From SOJA01 sp964598485 (GTDB taxonomy: Archaea > Thermoproteota > Bathyarchaeia > Bathyarchaeales > Bathycorpusculaceae), in NCBI GenBank assembly GCA_964598485.1, contig CAZRCD010000011.1:4331-68330 (forward strand): a stretch of 64,000 bases of DNA, given 5' to 3'. This document shows positions 37,070-46,108 of this stretch, in pieces. Below the pieces are notes generated by a model. It searched no databases, had not been told where the DNA came from, and saw nothing but the letters and a program-made list of their open reading frames with translations. The translations under genes were made by a program, and so were the position numbers. Numbering within the stretch: position 1 is the stretch's first letter; each line of letters opens with the position of its first letter.

Positions 37070-38521
37070 ATGGCTTTAGACGAGAAGCAAATCACAGATT
37101 TCCTAGATTCAGCTTCACAGGCTGCCAAAACAATATTGGAAACTGTTAAGGAAAACGGGGTTATCCACGTTTTTTCGCATTTAGATGCTGACGGTCTTGC
37201 GGCTGCTGGAATCATTGGAAGAGCCTTGTTTAGGCTTGACGCAAGATTCCGCATCAGGATAACTCAGTGGATTAACGACAAGGCTATAGAGGAAACCCTG
37301 TCAGAAAAGCCGCAACTGATAGTTTTCACAGACTTGGGAAGCGGTTACATTGACTTGTTAAATGAGAAGCTCTCGGAGTTTAAAATCGTCATTCTGGATC
37401 ACCACCAAGTAAGTGGAGAAAAAACAGCCAATATTGTGCATGTGAACCCGCATTTACATGAGATAGATGGGGCACGGGACATTAGCGGCTCAGGCGTTAC
37501 TTATTTTGCAGCTAAAGCCATGGATAAGGCTAACATTGACTCGGCACCCATAGCTGTGGTTGGAGCCCTTGGAGACATGCAAGACAAATATGACCAGCGA
37601 ATGCTTGGTGGGCTAAACGAAAAAATAGTTGAAGACGCAAAAAGCACGGGGCTTTTAACTGTTGAAAAAGACCTGATATTTTTCGGCAGAGAAACACGTC
37701 CGATTCACAGAATATTGGCATCTACAACCAATCCGTTTATCCCGGGCATAAGCGGTGAAGAAGACAAGAGCCTAGCCTTTCTAGTAAGTCTAGACATCAA
37801 ACCGAAGCATGGCGACAAGTGGCGGGCTTTGAGGGATCTTTCTGAGGAGGAGAAGAAAAGGTTGTGCTCAGCCCTTGCAGACTATTTGTTGTCGAAAGGG
37901 TTACACTATGAGGTTTCAAATCTTATTGGACACGTTTACATTTTAAACCGTGAGGAACCTTGGACCCCGCTTAGAGACGCAAGGGAATTCTCTGTTTTGC
38001 TTAATGGAACTGGACGCATGGATAAGCCAAGTCTCGGCGTAGCCGTGTGCATGGGTGACAGAGGCTCAGCCCTTGAAGAAGCAAACAAGGTGTTGAGAGA
38101 ATATAGAAGAACACTCGGCAAGTATCTTGGATGGGTTATGGAGAAAACTGAAAGAATAGAAGAGTTAGAAAACATATATGTTGTTCACGGTGAAGACTTC
38201 CTAGAAGATAAAATAGTAGGGGCAATCTCATCTATTCTTTCATCAAGTCTTCCAAATCCTGAAAAACCGTTGATTATGTACGCCAATGTGAAAGAGGAAG
38301 AAACAGCGAAGTTTTCGGCAAGAACAGTAGATATGGTAACCCACAAAGGAGTTAACCTTGGACAAGTTATGCAGGTTGCTGCAGAAAAATTTCAGGGAAA
38401 AGGCGGAGGACACAACATAGCAGCAGGAGCACAAGTCCCCATAAAGAACATCAACCCCTTCATAAAACTTGTTGATGAACTTGTTGGAAAACAGCTGAAA
38501 GGCGAGAAAAATGGAAGCTGA
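37070..38521 (+). CDS. DHH/DHHA1 phosphoesterase, archaeal RecJ-like (GAN-type)
   Basis: A 483-residue nuclease-type protein. The metal site is built from FSHLDADGLAAAGII, IVFTDLGSGY and ILDHHQVSG (the DHH motif). The C-terminal DHHA1 domain has FQGKGGGHNIAAGAQVP. Archaeal homologues act as 5'-3' exonucleases and bind GINS/Cdc45-like replication machinery; nanoRNase activity is the alternative. I take ATG 37070 as start rather than the GTG 9 bases earlier. The pcc1 gene begins 11 bases before its stop, so the two are coupled. Confidence 0.9.
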   Translation: MALDEKQITDFLDSASQAAKTILETVKENGVIHVFSHLDADGLAAAGIIGRALFRLDARFRIRITQWINDKAIEETLSEKPQLIVFTDLGSGYIDLLNEKLSEFKIVILDHHQVSGEKTANIVHVNPHLHEIDGARDISGSGVTYFAAKAMDKANIDSAPIAVVGALGDMQDKYDQRMLGGLNEKIVEDAKSTGLLTVEKDLIFFGRETRPIHRILASTTNPFIPGISGEEDKSLAFLVSLDIKPKHGDKWRALRDLSEEEKKRLCSALADYLLSKGLHYEVSNLIGHVYILNREEPWTPLRDAREFSVLLNGTGRMDKPSLGVAVCMGDRGSALEEANKVLREYRRTLGKYLGWVMEKTERIEELENIYVVHGEDFLEDKIVGAISSILSSSLPNPEKPLIMYANVKEEETAKFSARTVDMVTHKGVNLGQVMQVAAEKFQGKGGGHNIAAGAQVPIKNINPFIKLVDELVGKQLKGEKNGS

Positions 38522-38759
38522 AATCACGTTGGAGTATAGTGACGCTAAAGACGCGGAAGCCGTTGCAAAAGCTGTTTCGCCAGACAACTTCAAAGCACCA
38601 CTTAGTTTATCCATTGAAACAACGAGTAAAGGAAACAAAGTTGTCACACACATAAGATGTAAAAGGAAGATGCCAACATTCATCGCCACAATCGACGACC
38701 TACTATTCTGCGTCTCAATAGCTGAAAAAACCCTTCAAACAGCAAAAAAACTCAAGTGA
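38511..38759 (+). CDS. pcc1: KEOPS subunit Pcc1
   Basis: An 82-residue protein with the Pcc1 pattern: ITLEYSDAKDAEAVAKAVSPDN, an exposed-strand region LSLSIETTSKGNKVVTHI and the C-terminal helix TIDDLLFCVSIAEKTLQ. Pcc1 forms a dimer that bridges two Kae1 subunits and helps bind tRNA. It overlaps the RecJ-like gene by 11 bases. Cgi121, the remaining classical subunit, is not in this window. Confidence 0.9.
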   Translation: MEAEITLEYSDAKDAEAVAKAVSPDNFKAPLSLSIETTSKGNKVVTHIRCKRKMPTFIATIDDLLFCVSIAEKTLQTAKKLK

Positions 38760-38782
38760 AAAACCACTCTTTGGCGAGCTTA

Positions 38783-38857
38783 ATCGTAAGATTAAATAGA
38801 CAATTTATTGTAAGCTTAGAAGGCTAACCCACAAACAAGCAGAAAATAAGTGATAAA
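38783..38857 (+). promoter_or_regulatory. Promoter region of serS
   Basis: AGATTAAATAG near 38788-38798 is TATA-like. It is followed by A/T-rich leader sequence up to the ATG at 38858, and AAGTGA lies shortly before the start. Confidence 0.3.
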
Positions 38858-40147
38858 ATGCTGGACATTAAACTCATCCGTACAAGTCCGGAACGCGTAA
38901 GGAACAATCTAGAGAAGAGGGGAGATCCTGAAAACCTGAGGACGCTAGATCAGCTTATTAGGCATGATAAGAGATGGCGACAACTTCTAACGAAATTGAA
39001 TGAGCTTAGACATGAAAGAAGACTGATAACGACAGACATTGCGACATTAAAAAAGAAGGGAGAAGATGCCAGCGATAAAATCTCGAAGGCAAAAAAAATT
39101 GACAAGGAAATCACAACTTTAGAAAAGCGAGTAAATGCGTACGAAGAGAAAGTGCATTACTGTCTCATGCAGACTCCAAACCTCTTGCACGAATCAGTTC
39201 CACTGGGCAAAGATGAACATGATAATGTTCCAATAAGGAAACGGGGTGAAATACCAAAGTTCAGCTTTCCTGCCAAAAATCATATAGATTTGGGGTTAAA
39301 CCTAGACATAATAGACATTGAAAGAGCTGGAAAAGTCGCCGGATCCAGATTCTTCTACCTGAAAAGAGAAAGCGTTCTGCTTGACATGGCTTTGATGAAT
39401 TTCGCTCTAGAAGAAATGATCAAGAAAGGCTACACGCCTATAGAGCCGCCGTTTCTCATGAGACGCAAGCCCTATGAAGGCGTTGTGGCACTAAGTGATT
39501 TCGAAAGCGACCTGTATAAAGTTGAAAACGAAGACCTATACTTGATTGCGACTTCGGAGCATCCGATGGCAGCAATGTACATGAATGAAGTGTTAAAAGC
39601 AAAAGATCTACCGCTTAAACTTGTTGGAGTGAGTGCAAACTTTAGAAAAGAAGCTGGGGCACACGGCAAAGACACACGTGGAATCTTCAGGACACACCAG
39701 TTTAACAAGATTGAACAGTTTGTTTTCTGCAAACCTGAAAACTCTTGGAGAATCCATGAAGAACTCATACAAAACGCTGAAGAACTTGTTCAGAAACTTG
39801 GTCTAGCCTACCGCGTTGTAAATGTCTGCACAGGCGACATTGGAACGGTTGCCGCCAAAAAATACGATTTAGAAGCTTGGATGCCTGCTCAAAACGCCTA
39901 CCGAGAAATAATCTCCTGCAGTAACTGCACAGATTACCAAGCCAGAAGACTGAACATAAGGTATAGGGAAAAAGAGGGTGCACCACCAAAAGGGTTTGTG
40001 CATACTTTAAATTCGACGGCTTTAGCCACTGGCAGAACGATTGTTGCAATACTTGAGAATTATCAGCAAGAGGACGACTCTGTTATTGTCCCGGAAGTCT
40101 TAAGGAAATACATGTGTGACATGGAAAAGATAGAGCCGAAACGGTAA
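38858..40147 (+). CDS. serS: Serine--tRNA ligase
   Basis: A 429-residue class II synthetase of the common (bacterial-like) type, not the rare methanogen form. The N-terminal ~110 residues form the tRNA-binding coiled coil (LRHERRLITTDIATLKKKG, KIDKEITTLEKRVNAYEEKV). Motif 2 is SANFRKEAGAHGKDTRGIFRTHQFNKIEQF, in two parts around residues 255-290. Motif 3 is STALATGRTIVAILENYQ. EVSSCSN-type Glu and Ser appear as REIISCSNCTDYQARR. It lies between pcc1 and rps3ae, which in other archaea are often adjacent. Confidence 0.96.
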   Translation: MLDIKLIRTSPERVRNNLEKRGDPENLRTLDQLIRHDKRWRQLLTKLNELRHERRLITTDIATLKKKGEDASDKISKAKKIDKEITTLEKRVNAYEEKVHYCLMQTPNLLHESVPLGKDEHDNVPIRKRGEIPKFSFPAKNHIDLGLNLDIIDIERAGKVAGSRFFYLKRESVLLDMALMNFALEEMIKKGYTPIEPPFLMRRKPYEGVVALSDFESDLYKVENEDLYLIATSEHPMAAMYMNEVLKAKDLPLKLVGVSANFRKEAGAHGKDTRGIFRTHQFNKIEQFVFCKPENSWRIHEELIQNAEELVQKLGLAYRVVNVCTGDIGTVAAKKYDLEAWMPAQNAYREIISCSNCTDYQARRLNIRYREKEGAPPKGFVHTLNSTALATGRTIVAILENYQQEDDSVIVPEVLRKYMCDMEKIEPKR

Positions 40148-40197
40148 AGCTTTTAATACTATGATGTGAATTTTCAAGCTACATTTGGAGGCTAGAC
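40148..40197 (+). promoter_or_regulatory. Promoter and strong Shine-Dalgarno of rps3ae
   Basis: AGCTTTTAATAC at 40147-40158 is TATA-like. GGAGG at 40187-40191 lies 6 bases before the TTG at 40198 and fixes that TTG as the start. Confidence 0.45.
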
Positions 40198-40815
40198 TTG
40201 TCTCGAAGAAAACGTGTAAGGGATAAATGGCGCGGCAAATCATGGTACACAGTGCTGGCTCCATCATACTTCGGAAACATTGAGTTAGGAGCGGTGCCAG
40301 CCTCCGAACCGGAAAAACTAGTTGGAAGAGTAATTGACTCCACATTATATGAGGTTACAAACGATTTTGCCCACCAATATTTGAAAATGCGATTCCAAAT
40401 AATCGAAGTTGACGGTAAAACTGCCCACACAATGTTTAAGGGACATGAATACTCACATGACTATTTGCGAAGCCTAGTCAGAAGAAGAACAACCAAAGTT
40501 GAGGGGATATTCGATGTCACTACGAAAGATGGATACAACCTACTGGTGGCTGTTTGTGCCTTTACGCTTTCAAGGATTAAGACAACGCAGGAGCATGCCA
40601 TGCGCGCCATAATGGAGAAAGTTATTAGAGAGAAGGCTTCAACACTTAGATTGGACCAGCTTGCCCAAGAAATGGTTCTTGGAAAGATAGCGTCAGACAT
40701 TTACAATGAAGCTAAAAAAATAGCTCCACTACGCCATGTGGGAGTTAGGAAATCCAAGCTTCTAAATCCGTTAGAGCAGTTAGTACAGTTGCAGGTGCAA
40801 ACCCAGAAGGTTTAA
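40198..40815 (+). CDS. rps3ae: 30S ribosomal protein S3Ae
   Basis: A 205-residue archaeal S3Ae (eukaryotic eS1). It opens SRRKRVRDKWRGKSWYTVLAPSYF, then LVGRVIDSTLYEVTNDFAHQYLKMRF, with FKGHEYSHDYLRSLVRRRTTKVEGIFDV in the middle and an EIYNEAKKIAPLRHVGVRKSKLL-like end (DIYNEAKKIAPLRHVG). It sits at the mRNA exit of the small subunit. The start is TTG with GGAGG upstream. The convergent korC gene ends only 7 bases away. Confidence 0.96.
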   Translation: MSRRKRVRDKWRGKSWYTVLAPSYFGNIELGAVPASEPEKLVGRVIDSTLYEVTNDFAHQYLKMRFQIIEVDGKTAHTMFKGHEYSHDYLRSLVRRRTTKVEGIFDVTTKDGYNLLVAVCAFTLSRIKTTQEHAMRAIMEKVIREKASTLRLDQLAQEMVLGKIASDIYNEAKKIAPLRHVGVRKSKLLNPLEQLVQLQVQTQKV

Positions 40816-40822
40816 AGAAGCT

Positions 40823-41368
40823 CTAGCTTTTCGCAAGGGTTTTCTCGTACTCGTAACCTTTTTCGAAGGCTGTAAGGTTTAATTTCGTAAAGGCTTTTGG
40901 GACATTACGCCTTATCGATTCTTTCAAATGCTCTAAACCAAGCAGGTTTGTTATTGCTGCAAAAGCTCCTATCATTACAACATTTGCAACTATTTTTTTA
41001 CCAAGTCCTTCAGCAATTTTTGTTGCCGGAACCTCGTACATCTTGACTTTTAGGTTCTCCCTTTGGTTTGGAACCAAGTCTGGATCCACTATAAGTATGC
41101 CGTTTTCTTTCAAGTCGTCAACATATTGTAGGTATGCTTCCTGAGACATGGCAACCAGAATGTCGGGATGCTCAACCTTTGGAAAATCTATGTCTTCATC
41201 AGAAATTATTACTTCGGATCTGCAACGGCCTCCTCTTGATTCTGGACCGTACGATGCTGTTTGGATGGCGTTTTTATCTCCGTAGACGCATGAAGCTGTG
41301 GCTAAAATCAAGCCAGTTCTTATGATCCCTTGTCCGCCAAAACCGCCAATACGTATTTCCACCCGCAT
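40823..41368 (-). CDS. korC: 2-oxoacid (2-oxoglutarate-type):ferredoxin oxidoreductase, gamma subunit
   Basis: A 181-residue gamma subunit. It has the family opening IRIGGFGGQGIIRTGLILA and ASYGPESRGGRCRSEVIISDEDIDFPKV, then NVVMIGAFAAITNLLG. The complex makes acyl-CoA and CO2 from a 2-oxoacid using TPP and reduces ferredoxin, reversibly. Last gene of a four-gene operon in the order korD-korA-korB-korC, 4 bases after korB. The fourfold split with a small ferredoxin subunit first matches 2-oxoglutarate enzymes; branched-chain substrates cannot be ruled out. Confidence 0.9.
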   Translation of the reverse strand: MRVEIRIGGFGGQGIIRTGLILATASCVYGDKNAIQTASYGPESRGGRCRSEVIISDEDIDFPKVEHPDILVAMSQEAYLQYVDDLKENGILIVDPDLVPNQRENLKVKMYEVPATKIAEGLGKKIVANVVMIGAFAAITNLLGLEHLKESIRRNVPKAFTKLNLTAFEKGYEYEKTLAKS

Positions 41369-41372
41369 AATT

Positions 41373-42221
41373 TTAGCCTCCAGTCAACCTTTGTTGAACC
41401 TTCATGAACTGTTTTTGAAGTAGTTCTCCATATGTTGGCTTGTCAACGTCGATGAATTCGCCAACTATTATTTTTTCTCTTGTGATTTCAGCCTTTGCGG
41501 GGTCATAGCCATGCCTTATCTCTGATGTTTGCCTATATTGTCTCATTGTGTCAATAGCTTTTCCAAGCTTGTTTCGTCTTCCGTAAATTTCTGGACATGG
41601 TGAAATAACTTCGATAAATTTGAAACCTTTCTTTTGCAGGGCTTTCTTAATGGATTCTGTAAGTCTTTTAACATGCAGCGCAGTCCATCTGGCCACGTAA
41701 ACTGCGCCTGCAGCAGCGGCTAAATGCACAAGGTTGAATGGGTGTTCAATGTTGCCGTAGGGCGTTGTTGTTGTGTATGAATCTAAGGGAGTTGTTGGTC
41801 CAAACTGGCCACCAGTCATTCCATAGTTGAAGTTGTTTGAGCATATCACTGTCATGTCCACATTTCGTCTGGCAGCATGGATGAAGTGGTTTCCACCGAT
41901 CGCAAATAAGTCTCCGTCTCCACTGATAACAGTGATTGTTAATTTCGGATTTGCAAGTTTTATTCCAGTTGCCAAAGCTATGGGGCGACCATGGGTCGTG
42001 TGAAAAGAATCACATTTTATATAGCCTGCAACTCGTCCCATACATCCTATTCCTGAAACAACCACAAACTTGTCCATGTCCATGCCTAAATCGTCAAGGG
42101 CCTTTACAAAACAGTTGAGGATTATTCCGTCTCCACAGCCTTCACACCATATGTGTGGAAATCTTTCCAACCGAAGATATTTAGCTAATGGATGCTTTTC
42201 AAATTCTTGTATGACAGTCAT
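41373..42221 (-). CDS. korB: 2-oxoacid:ferredoxin oxidoreductase, beta (TPP) subunit
   Basis: A 282-residue TPP-binding subunit. The first part has IWCEGCGDGIILNCFVKAL with the cluster cysteines, then SGIGCMGR and HTTHGRPIALATGIKLANP. The TPP/Mg2+ site is ISGDGDLFAIGGNHFIHAARR to NNFNYGMTGGQFGPTTP. These fit KorB rather than pyruvate PorB in length and motif. Its ATG overlaps the korA stop by 4 bases. Confidence 0.93.
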   Translation of the reverse strand: MTVIQEFEKHPLAKYLRLERFPHIWCEGCGDGIILNCFVKALDDLGMDMDKFVVVSGIGCMGRVAGYIKCDSFHTTHGRPIALATGIKLANPKLTITVISGDGDLFAIGGNHFIHAARRNVDMTVICSNNFNYGMTGGQFGPTTPLDSYTTTTPYGNIEHPFNLVHLAAAAGAVYVARWTALHVKRLTESIKKALQKKGFKFIEVISPCPEIYGRRNKLGKAIDTMRQYRQTSEIRHGYDPAKAEITREKIIVGEFIDVDKPTYGELLQKQFMKVQQRLTGG

Positions 42222-43375
42222 GCTTTTGCAGCTCTCCTTATAACTTCAAAGATTTCAGAGGGACTATGCGGTTCTCCGCCAATCTTAGATAAGAAATGCA
42301 CTGGTGTTTCTTTGGCTACTCTTTCAACTTCTCTCACAACTTGTCCACAATTCATTTCCGGAACAACTATCGCCTTCACATTGTTGGATAACTCTTCAAC
42401 CTTTTTTTCTGGGAAAGGCCAAACTGTTATGAGCCTCAACAGTCCAGCTTTTATTCCAGCTTTCCGAGCCATTTTCACAGCGCTCAATGAGGATCTTGAA
42501 GGAATACCGTAGGCGACAACCGCTACTTCCGCGTCTTCAAGCATAAACTCGTAAGTCCTAATTATTTTGTCAGAGTTTTTCCTTATCTTTTCGCAAAGCC
42601 TATTCACAAGCTCATGTTGTATCTTGGGATCGGTGGTTTTTGGGTAACCAAGCTCGTCATGAGTTAAACCGGTAACATGAACACTATAGCCTTCGCCAAA
42701 ACATGCCATGGGAGGAACCAAATCTTCATCTGGTTTGAATGGGAGATACTTGTCTGGGAGAACTACGGGTTTTTTACGTTCAACAGTTTTAATCTCTTCA
42801 GGTGACGGAATCACAACGCGTTCCCATAAGTGTCCTGTAAAGCCATCTGCCAAAAGAAAAGTTGGAGCGCGATAAGTTTCCGCAAAGTTGAAACATTCAA
42901 TTGTCAAGTCGAACATTTCTTGAACAGAGGCTGGGGCTAAAGCAATTATCTCATAGTCCCCATGGGAACCCCATTTAGACTGCATAACATCTTGTTGGGC
43001 TCCTTCAGTTGGCTGACCAGTGCTCGGGGCACCTCGCATAATGTTTACTACAACGCATGGCGTTTCAGTCATAACTGCTAAACCAATGTTTTCTTGCATT
43101 AGGCTGAATCCTGGTCCGGAGGTGGCTGTCATGGCTTTGGCTCCTGCCCAGCTTGCGCCGATTATTGCAGCCATGGAGGCTAGCTCGTCTTCCATTTGAA
43201 CAAACATTCCGCTGACCTCAATCATCCTCCGAGCCATTCGCTCAGCTATTTCCGTGGCTGGTGTGATGGGGTAACCCGCGAAGAATCTGCACCCAGCAGC
43301 TATTGCGCCTTCCGCGCATGCAACATCTCCCTGCATCAGATGTTTTCCTGTTAATACTTCCCTATGCATGGTCAT
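42218..43375 (-). CDS. korA: 2-oxoacid:ferredoxin oxidoreductase, alpha subunit
   Basis: A 385-residue alpha subunit with domains I and II. Recognised by GDVACAEGAIAAGCRFFAGYPITPATEIAE, in two parts, MEDELASMAAIIGASWAGAKAMTATSGPG, then NIMRGAPSTGQPTEGAQQDVM. The later GIPSRSSLSAVKMARKAGIKAGLLRLITVWPFP belongs to the transketolase C-like domain. It binds the 2-oxoacid and CoA side of the reaction. Preceded 14 bases upstream by the ferredoxin subunit korD. Confidence 0.94.
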   Translation of the reverse strand: MTMHREVLTGKHLMQGDVACAEGAIAAGCRFFAGYPITPATEIAERMARRMIEVSGMFVQMEDELASMAAIIGASWAGAKAMTATSGPGFSLMQENIGLAVMTETPCVVVNIMRGAPSTGQPTEGAQQDVMQSKWGSHGDYEIIALAPASVQEMFDLTIECFNFAETYRAPTFLLADGFTGHLWERVVIPSPEEIKTVERKKPVVLPDKYLPFKPDEDLVPPMACFGEGYSVHVTGLTHDELGYPKTTDPKIQHELVNRLCEKIRKNSDKIIRTYEFMLEDAEVAVVAYGIPSRSSLSAVKMARKAGIKAGLLRLITVWPFPEKKVEELSNNVKAIVVPEMNCGQVVREVERVAKETPVHFLSKIGGEPHSPSEIFEVIRRAAKA

Positions 43376-43389
43376 TGCTCTTTCTCACC

Positions 43390-43662
43390 TTAACTTTCTT
43401 TTTTCTCTAAGTAAATTGCAAAATCTGGGCATATCCTTTCGCAGAGACCACAACCAATGCACGCATCTTCACTTTTTAGTTTCGGAGGGTGCACTCCTTT
43501 TGCATTTAGTTTTTCTGATTCTTCTAGAGCGTCGACTGGACAGAATTCTATGCAGAAGCCGCATCCCTTACAAAAATCTTCAATAACCTTCCATTCAACT
43601 TCTGCAAGTTTCTTTCTCTTTACGACTGGTGCTGCCAGTCTACTTCTGCTCATGTTTTCCAT
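43390..43662 (-). CDS. korD: 2-oxoacid:ferredoxin oxidoreductase, ferredoxin-type delta subunit
   Basis: About 90 residues with two 4Fe-4S motifs: CKGCGFCIEFCP and CIGCGLCERICP. It passes electrons from the TPP subunit to free ferredoxin. The frame is open further upstream, to 43740, but a TATA box at 43708-43716 lies inside that stretch and would start transcription near 43686. So the ATG at 43662 (or at 43653) is the sensible start. First gene of the kor operon. Confidence 0.9.
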   Translation of the reverse strand: MENMSRSRLAAPVVKRKKLAEVEWKVIEDFCKGCGFCIEFCPVDALEESEKLNAKGVHPPKLKSEDACIGCGLCERICPDFAIYLEKKES

Positions 43663-43707
43663 CTCGGCTGATATAGTTTTTCTTTTTGGGATAGAGGAAA
43701 CACCAAA

Positions 43708-43716
43708 GATATAAAG
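43708..43716 (-). promoter_or_regulatory. TATA box of the kor operon
   Basis: Read on the minus strand this is CTTTATATC, preceded by AAAC. It sits between the hdrA stop (43748) and korD, so kor and hdrA have separate promoters even though they point the same way. Confidence 0.55.
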
Positions 43717-43747
43717 GTTTACAAACGTAAAGGTCTCCACGTGTGTT

Positions 43748-46108
43748 TTAGGTTTTCAGTTTCTCTTTCACCTTACCGCGTTCTTCTGGTGTTATTTTGC
43801 CTAAGCGTGAAATCCTCGCACTGACGGTTTCGAAAAGCTTCACGGTCTTGTCATACTGCGGTATCGTCGTCGTCATCGACTGCAAACGAAGAGGTGAAAC
43901 TTCAAATTCCCGCAACTCCTTTTTGAGGTTACCAACATGTTTCAACAGTTTTTCCCCAGCAAAGGGACTGTCATCACCCTCAACGAACACCACACCATCA
44001 GCTCCATAAGCAAACGCATTTATCAAATGTTTTATGCCTATCCGCATGCAACTGGGCACCGTTATCGGTCTTATATTCGCCACATAGCCCAATCTTCTGG
44101 TTCCAGCCAAATCCAATGAGGCATAAGCCGTTTTACGTTCAATAAATGCAATTATCTTCGGTTCTTTTGTCTCCCCAGCACTGGCACCTTGGATTTGTGC
44201 AATCAGTTGCTTTTCCGTAACATTACTCTGGTCTATGGCTTCCCTTGGACATGCTGGAACACATGCCCCACAAGTTATGCATGCAACTGGTGTAACGGTT
44301 ATTGTCGAATTTGTTATTGTTATTGCAGCCGTTGGACAGATGGCAACGCATTCACCGCAGAGGTCACATTTCGCACGGTCTATTATGGGCACTTCGGGTG
44401 ATGTAGCCAGTTCGCCTAATCCTATAAAGGTCGCAGCTCTTGACGCTGCAGCCATACCTTCCTCAATAGACTCACGAATGTCTTTCGGTCCTAAGGCGCA
44501 TCCGCAAACGAAAATTCCTTCTTTGACACTGTCCACAGGGTTGAGTTTGTAGTGTTTTTCTATGAAGAAGTCGTCGGGTCCTGTGTGTAAGCCGAAGATC
44601 TTGGATACATCTTCTGTGTCCGGTCTTGGAGTGATACCCATGCTGAGAACTACCATGTCGAATCTTTCTTCTACTGGTGTTCCAGCAATTGTGTCCTCAG
44701 CTTTAACGATCAATCCGTCATTTGCTGGCAAAACCTTAGCCGCTAACCCTCTGACAAATCTTGTGCCTTGTTCTCTGGCTCTAGCATAGAATTCTTCGTA
44801 GCCCTTGCCACCCGCTCGTACATCTTGATAGAAAATCCAAGGTTCCACGTTTGGCACTGCCTTCTTAAGCAGAATGGCTTGCTTAATAGCTACCATACAC
44901 CCTATTTTACAACAGTATTCCTTCGCTCTTTCTTGAAGAGCGCGGCTTCCAACACATAGAATGAAAGCGACTTTTCTGGGGGTTTTTCCGTCGGACGGCT
45001 TTTGAAAACCAAGATTCATTATGCGTTCAAACTGCAGATTAGTAACAATGTCTGGATGCATTCCATAAGAGTATTCGCCGAAATCGTTTGGGCTTATCTG
45101 GTCGTAGCCAGTGGCAACAATTATTGCACCAACGTTAAGTTCGATTTCTTCAGGCTGCATATCATAGTTTATGGCTTTAGGTTCACAAACTTCAATACAT
45201 TTACCACAAGCAATGGGTTCCAACCCCAAACAGTTGTCTATGTCTAAAGCGTAAGCTCTGGGAACACCTTGAGGAAACGGGATATAGATGGCTTTACGCC
45301 ACGTCAAACCCATATTGAACTCATCTGGAACTTCGACTGGACACACATCTGTGCAATCGTCGCACCCTGTACACTTGGCAACATCCACATACCGGGGTTT
45401 CACCTTTACTGTGACAACGTAGTCTCCCGGAACACCGCTCAAAGCTACAGGCTCAGCCATTGTATAAATTTTAATTTTCGGATGCTGCGACACGCTTACC
45501 ATTCGCGGTGCCAAAATGCAGTATGAACAGTCAAGGGTTGGAAAGGTTTCGCTTAATTGAGCCATATGCCCACCTATGCATGGATCACGCTCCACTAAAT
45601 GCACCTGATAGCCCTTATCTGCCATTTCAAGTGCTGATTGAATGCCAGTAATGCCCCCTCCAATGACCAGAACCTTTCTTTTCACTTTGGTCTTGATAGG
45701 ATGCAGTTCTTCCAGATACTTCACTCGGTTAACCGCGCCACGTATGATGTCTGTGGCTTTTGCTGTGGCTTCATCTACATTATCATGAACCCAGCTGCAA
45801 TGCTCACGTATGTTCGCCATTTCAAGAAGATACGGGTTTAAACCAGCTTCTGAAACAGCTCTTCTAAAAGTTGCCAAATGTAATTGCGGAGAACAGGAAG
45901 CAACAACAACACGGTTAATCCCATACTCCTTTATCCCGCTTTTAATCTTGCCTTGCCCCTGAGTGCTGCAGAGATAATCCACGGTTTCAACAATTTTTAC
46001 TCCTTCAAGCTTGGATATGGCTTCTTTAACCTTTTCAACATCCACCGTGTCGCTGATGTTACCTCCGCAATGGCAAATGTAAACGCCGATGCGTACTGCA
46101 GATTCCAA
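43748..46108 (-). CDS. hdrA: Heterodisulfide reductase subunit A (HdrA-like) fused to a degenerate MvhD domain
   Basis: A 786-residue FAD and multi-cluster protein. The FAD loop is KVLVIGGGITGIQSALEMADKG. Cluster motifs are LDCSYCILAPRM, CTGCDDCTDVCP, CGKCIEVCEP and, near residues 580-625, the ferredoxin pair CDLCGECVAICP and CITCGACVPACP. The last ~130 residues align with MvhD/FlpD (IIAFIERKTAYASLDLAGTRR, GADGVVFVEGDDSP). The CxWC, PCSGR and GCHPGDCHY cysteines that hold the 2Fe-2S cluster are gone. The start is TTG, since a TGA lies just upstream in frame. Divergent from hdrC-hdrB. HdrA normally splits electrons by flavin-based bifurcation. Confidence 0.92.
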   Translation of the reverse strand: MESAVRIGVYICHCGGNISDTVDVEKVKEAISKLEGVKIVETVDYLCSTQGQGKIKSGIKEYGINRVVVASCSPQLHLATFRRAVSEAGLNPYLLEMANIREHCSWVHDNVDEATAKATDIIRGAVNRVKYLEELHPIKTKVKRKVLVIGGGITGIQSALEMADKGYQVHLVERDPCIGGHMAQLSETFPTLDCSYCILAPRMVSVSQHPKIKIYTMAEPVALSGVPGDYVVTVKVKPRYVDVAKCTGCDDCTDVCPVEVPDEFNMGLTWRKAIYIPFPQGVPRAYALDIDNCLGLEPIACGKCIEVCEPKAINYDMQPEEIELNVGAIIVATGYDQISPNDFGEYSYGMHPDIVTNLQFERIMNLGFQKPSDGKTPRKVAFILCVGSRALQERAKEYCCKIGCMVAIKQAILLKKAVPNVEPWIFYQDVRAGGKGYEEFYARAREQGTRFVRGLAAKVLPANDGLIVKAEDTIAGTPVEERFDMVVLSMGITPRPDTEDVSKIFGLHTGPDDFFIEKHYKLNPVDSVKEGIFVCGCALGPKDIRESIEEGMAAASRAATFIGLGELATSPEVPIIDRAKCDLCGECVAICPTAAITITNSTITVTPVACITCGACVPACPREAIDQSNVTEKQLIAQIQGASAGETKEPKIIAFIERKTAYASLDLAGTRRLGYVANIRPITVPSCMRIGIKHLINAFAYGADGVVFVEGDDSPFAGEKLLKHVGNLKKELREFEVSPLRLQSMTTTIPQYDKTVKLFETVSARISRLGKITPEERGKVKEKLKT

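Noticed and set aside
43662..43740. Longer KorD starting at 43740
   Set aside because: The kor TATA box at 43708-43716 lies inside that extension, and the extra residues are not ferredoxin-like.
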